Program-made: the position numbers and the translations under genes
Part shown: positions 13,566 through 16,157 of the stretch, piece by piece
How the letters are laid out: each line of letters starts with the position of its first letter
How positions within the stretch are numbered: position 1 is the stretch's first letter
NCBI GenBank assembly: GCA_043759735.1
Contig: JAYUQC010000043.1
Span: 1-16,157 of the forward strand
Direction of reading: 5' to 3'
DNA from: CAISIP01 sp043759735
GTDB taxonomy: Bacteria > Pseudomonadota > Gammaproteobacteria > Burkholderiales > Burkholderiaceae_C
Length of the DNA: 16,157 bases
The notes under the pieces: generated by a model
Told to the model about the DNA's origin: nothing
Database searches by the model: none
What the model saw: the letters and a program-made list of their open reading frames with translations, nothing else

Positions 13566-14480
13566 TCAGGCCAGGCGCCCGAGCAGCAGGTACTCCATCA
13601 GGGCCTTTTGGGCATGCATGCGGTTCTCCGCTTCATCCCAGACCACTGATTGAGGACCATCGATCACGTCGGCATCGACCTCCTCGCCGCGATGGGCTGG
13701 CAGGCAATGCATGAACAAGGCCTTGTCGTGCGCCGCGTGCATCATGTCGGCGTCAACGCGCCAGTTCGCAAATGCCTTGCGCCGCTGCTCGTTTTCGGCC
13801 TCGAAACCCATACTGGTCCAGACATCCGTGGTCACCAGGTGGGCGCCCGCGCAGGCCTGCTTCGGGTCCTTGAATACCTGGTAGCTGCTGCTCGAACGAA
13901 TACCGGCGATCGACTGGTCGATCTCATAACCACGGGGCGTGCTGACATGTACCTTGAAGCCGAGGATCTCGCTGGCCTGCAGCCAGGTGTTGGCCATGTT
14001 GTTGCCGTCCCCGACCCAGGCCACGGTCTTGCCGGCGATAGATCCGCGGTGCTCGATGTAGGTAAATATGTCAGCCAGGATCTGGCAGGGATGAAATTCA
14101 TTGGTCAAACCGTTGATCACCGGCACCCGGGAGTGCTTGGCGAACGACTCGATCTTGGTCTGCTCGAAGGTGCGGATCATGACGAGGTCGACCATGCGGC
14201 TGATGACCTTGGCACTGTCTTCGATGGGTTCGGCGCGGCCCAGCTGGCTGTCGCCTGTGGTCAGGTGCACCACGCTGCCGCCCATCTGGTACATGCCGGC
14301 TTCGAAGCTGACGCGGGTGCGGGTCGAGGCCTTCTCGAAGATCAGGGCGAGCGTGCGGTCGCTCAGGGTCTGATGCCTTTCGTAGGCCTTGAAGCGGCGC
14401 TTGATCAGGGCCGCGCGTTCGAACAGGTAGGCATATTCACTGGCATCCAGATCCGAGAATTGCAGATAGTGCCGGATCAT
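13566..14480 (-). CDS. argF: Ornithine carbamoyltransferase
   Basis: ArgF joins carbamoyl phosphate and ornithine to give citrulline, the sixth step of arginine synthesis, as a cytosolic trimer. From the ATG at 14480 it has 304 residues, the usual length. The carbamoyl-phosphate loop STRTR is at 52-56, HPCQ at 130-133, DVWTSMG at 219-225 and the ornithine/active-site HCLP at 258-261. The frame stays open upstream to 14624, but that extension is arginine-rich and lies inside argD. MIRHYLQFSDL is the normal N-terminus. The ATG overlaps the argD TGA by 4 nt (ATGA, 14480-14477), so the two are translationally coupled. kynB follows 84 nt downstream. The anabolic role is inferred from pairing with argD and the lack of arcA or arcC nearby. 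Confidence 0.97.
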   Translation of the reverse strand: MIRHYLQFSDLDASEYAYLFERAALIKRRFKAYERHQTLSDRTLALIFEKASTRTRVSFEAGMYQMGGSVVHLTTGDSQLGRAEPIEDSAKVISRMVDLVMIRTFEQTKIESFAKHSRVPVINGLTNEFHPCQILADIFTYIEHRGSIAGKTVAWVGDGNNMANTWLQASEILGFKVHVSTPRGYEIDQSIAGIRSSSSYQVFKDPKQACAGAHLVTTDVWTSMGFEAENEQRRKAFANWRVDADMMHAAHDKALFMHCLPAHRGEEVDADVIDGPQSVVWDEAENRMHAQKALMEYLLLGRLA

Positions 14481-15700
14481 GGCGTGTCTGCCAGCACCGC
14501 CCGGATCAGCGGGCATAGCAAGCCGATGACTTCGTCGGCCTGCGCGGTGTCCATGATCAGCGGGGGCAGCAGGCGCACCACGGTGTCGGCGGTCACGCTG
14601 ATCAGCAGGCCGGCGTCGGCGCATTGCCCGACCAGCACGCTGCAGGGTCGGTCGAGCTCAATGCCGATCATCAGGCCCAAGCCACGGATCTCGTTGACCC
14701 GGCCGGACTGGATCTGGGCCGCCAGTTCACGCTCCAGCGCCGCACGCAGGTGGTCGCCGACGCGCGTCGCATTGGCCAGCAAGCCGTCTTCCTGCATGAT
14801 CCGAAGGGTCTCGACGCCGGCCCGCATCGCCAGCGGGTTGCCGCCAAAAGTCGTGCCGTGGTTGCCGGGGCCGAAGATCTGGGCTGCCCTGGGACCGGCC
14901 ACCACTGCGCCGATCGGCACACCCGAGCCCAGGCCTTTGGCCAGCGGCATCACGTCAGGGACGATCCCGGCCCACTGGTGGGCGAACCATTTGCCGGTGC
15001 GACCCATGCCGCATTGCACTTCGTCGATCATCAGCAGCCAGTTGCGCTCATTGCACAGCGCGCGGACCTGGCGCAGGTACTCGGCGCCCATCGGGCGGAT
15101 ACCGCCTTCGCCCTGAATCGCCTCGAAGAACACCGCAACCACATCGGGATTGCCGTCAGTGGCCTTGCGCAAGGCCGCGATGTCGTTCAGCGGCACCCGG
15201 ATGAAGCCCTCGACCAGCGGGCCGAAGCCGGCCTGGACCTTGGGATTGCCGGTGGCGCTGAGCGTGGCGATGCTGCGCCCGTGGAACGCGTTCTCGTAGA
15301 CCACGATCTGTGGGCGCTCGATACCCCGGTCATGGCCGAACTTGCGCGCCAGCTTCAGCGCCGCTTCATTGGCCTCCAGTCCGGTCGAGCAGAAAAAAAC
15401 GTTGGTCATGCCCGACAGTTCGACCAGCCGTGCGGCCAGCGTTTCCTGCTGCGGCACATGGTAATAGTTGGAGGTGTGGATCAGCCTGGCGACCTGGTCC
15501 TGCAATGCCGGCACCAGCTTGGGGTGGTTGTGGCCCAGCGTATTGACCGCGATGCCTGCCAGCGCATCGAGGTAGCGCTTGCCGTTGATGTCCCAGACAT
15601 GGCAGCCGTCACCATGCGACAGGGCGATCGGCACGCGCCCGTAGGTGTTCATGACATGCGGGGAGGCTGCGGCGACTTCTTTCGGTTGCGGGGCGTTCAT
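14477..15700 (-). CDS. argD: Acetylornithine aminotransferase
   Basis: ArgD is a cytosolic class-III PLP aminotransferase that interconverts N-acetylglutamate semialdehyde and N-acetylornithine in arginine synthesis; homologues can also act as succinyldiaminopimelate aminotransferases. The 407-residue length is normal. It shows GDGCHVWDINGKRYLD (30-45), FFCSTGLEANEAALK (102-116), FHGRS (139-143), the PLP-ring aspartate Asp226 in LLMIDEVQCGMGRTG, the Schiff-base lysine Lys255 in MPLAKGLGSG, and GNHGTTFGGNPLA (about 278-290). The ATG at 15700 has GGAG (15708-15705) 4 nt upstream. argF overlaps its stop codon by 4 nt. A divergent DUF3579 gene begins 198 nt away across a shared promoter region. 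Confidence 0.96.
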   Translation of the reverse strand: MNAPQPKEVAAASPHVMNTYGRVPIALSHGDGCHVWDINGKRYLDALAGIAVNTLGHNHPKLVPALQDQVARLIHTSNYYHVPQQETLAARLVELSGMTNVFFCSTGLEANEAALKLARKFGHDRGIERPQIVVYENAFHGRSIATLSATGNPKVQAGFGPLVEGFIRVPLNDIAALRKATDGNPDVVAVFFEAIQGEGGIRPMGAEYLRQVRALCNERNWLLMIDEVQCGMGRTGKWFAHQWAGIVPDVMPLAKGLGSGVPIGAVVAGPRAAQIFGPGNHGTTFGGNPLAMRAGVETLRIMQEDGLLANATRVGDHLRAALERELAAQIQSGRVNEIRGLGLMIGIELDRPCSVLVGQCADAGLLISVTADTVVRLLPPLIMDTAQADEVIGLLCPLIRAVLADTP

Positions 15701-15898
15701 GATGCTCCAGTCAAAGCAAAGCGGCCCATCGGGCCGTTGGCCACCATTCTATGACCATGGGCCATCGGGCGCTGTGTCGTTTCGCCGCGGCATTGGCGTC
15801 ATGATGGGGCCGGTCCGATGCCATCCAATGGGTCGCAAGCGCAGCCTGTTAGAGTCGCTACGCGTCGTAAACACGCCTACTTTGCCCCTCATTGCCCG
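15701..15898. other. 198-bp divergent intergenic region
   Basis: This region should hold the promoters for argD (leftward) and the DUF3579 gene (rightward). On the minus strand TAGAAT, near 15747-15752, is a possible -10 element for argD but lacks a clear -35. On the plus strand TAGAGT near 15850-15855 is a weak -10 candidate for the rightward gene. I see no RNA gene. Confidence 0.5.
15722..15736. promoter_or_regulatory. Palindrome in the argD / DUF3579 divergent region
   Basis: CGGCCC-ATC-GGGCCG is a perfect 6-bp-arm inverted repeat 22 nt before the argD start. The nonamer CCATCGGGC inside it recurs 36 bp away at 15762-15770. In argD mRNA it would form a hairpin just upstream of the ribosome-binding site. 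It does not resemble an E. coli ARG box; function is unknown. Confidence 0.3.
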
Positions 15899-16157
15899 AT
15901 GCAAGTTTCAGCCGCCAACGAATTCCTGATTGTGGGTATCACCCAGGACGGAAAAACCTTTCGCCCGTCCGACTGGACCGAACGCCTGGCCGGGGTGATG
16001 AGCCAGTTTCGACCCGGCGGGCCGCAGCCTGGCAGCCATCTGGGGTATTCACCCTGGTGCCACCCGGTGGTGCGCGAGGGCGTCAAGTGCGTCGTGATTC
16101 ACCATGATCTGCGTGACCATGATGTCCTGGCCTGGGATTTCTGCGTCAATTTCGCGC
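15899..16157 (+). CDS. DUF3579 family protein, N-terminal part (runs off the window)
   Basis: This small protein family of unknown function (DUF3579) is common in betaproteobacteria and, from memory, often lies near arginine genes. The first 86 codons are present and the 3' end lies beyond the window; family members are about 100 residues. The sequence shows the family pattern EFLIVGITQDGKTFRPSDW (8-26), ERLAGVMSQF (28-37), YSPWCHPVV (about 50-58) and EGVKCVVIH (60-68), then an acidic turn and an aromatic helix. The ATG at 15899 fits the alignment, although no Shine-Dalgarno sequence is visible. This frame has a longer polar loop (RPGGPQPGSHLG) than I recall for the family. It is divergent from argD-argF, suggesting shared regulation rather than co-transcription. 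Confidence 0.85.
   Translation, partial: MQVSAANEFLIVGITQDGKTFRPSDWTERLAGVMSQFRPGGPQPGSHLGYSPWCHPVVREGVKCVVIHHDLRDHDVLAWDFCVNFA

Noticed and set aside
13566..14624. N-terminally extended ArgF starting at 14624
   Set aside because: The extra 48 residues are Arg/Pro-rich, lie antiparallel to no known domain, and overlap the argD coding sequence. MIRHYLQFSDL at 14480 matches the family N-terminus and gives the ATGA overlap.

Overview
The window is GC-rich, gene-dense chromosomal DNA that looks like a betaproteobacterium, most likely Burkholderiales and possibly Comamonadaceae-like. Three things point that way: a DUF3579-family gene next to arginine biosynthesis genes, a compact kynB-kynU-kynA operon, and an intergenic repeat with a GCCCCC/GGGGGC hairpin that resembles, from memory, repeats of that group. 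No phage, transposase, CRISPR, rRNA or tRNA was seen.

Layout. On the + strand, bases 1-2945 hold the end of hutU (urocanate hydratase, 5' end outside the window) and complete hutH (histidase), separated by two copies of a 72-bp repeat. A strong hairpin follows hutH, then a PhyH-like Fe(II)/2-oxoglutarate dioxygenase (3018-3881). A roughly 316-bp stretch with inverted repeats and two doubtful small reading frames leads to a 1331-residue membrane-bound c-di-GMP enzyme (4198-8193) built as sensor-HAMP-four PAS-GGDEF-EAL. Everything from 8227 to 15700 lies on the - strand. Read in the direction of transcription it is argD-argF (ATGA overlap), then kynB-kynU-kynA, then a secreted SRPBCC-domain protein and an uncharacterised lipoprotein. 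A DUF3579 gene starts divergently at 15899 and runs off the window.

Functions. hutU and hutH carry the first two steps of histidine degradation. KynA, KynB and KynU convert tryptophan to anthranilate plus alanine. ArgD and ArgF are arginine biosynthesis steps 4 and 6. The c-di-GMP protein has intact GGDEF, RxxD and EAL motifs. The least explained parts are the dioxygenase beside hut, the SRPBCC/lipoprotein pair, the leader before the c-di-GMP gene, and two repeat-bearing gene junctions: the 72-bp repeat ending 2 nt before hutH, and a (GCCAA)5 tract between kynB and kynU. I found no convincing undescribed multi-gene system. The window is mostly core and catabolic metabolism with a few unusual regulatory-looking spots.
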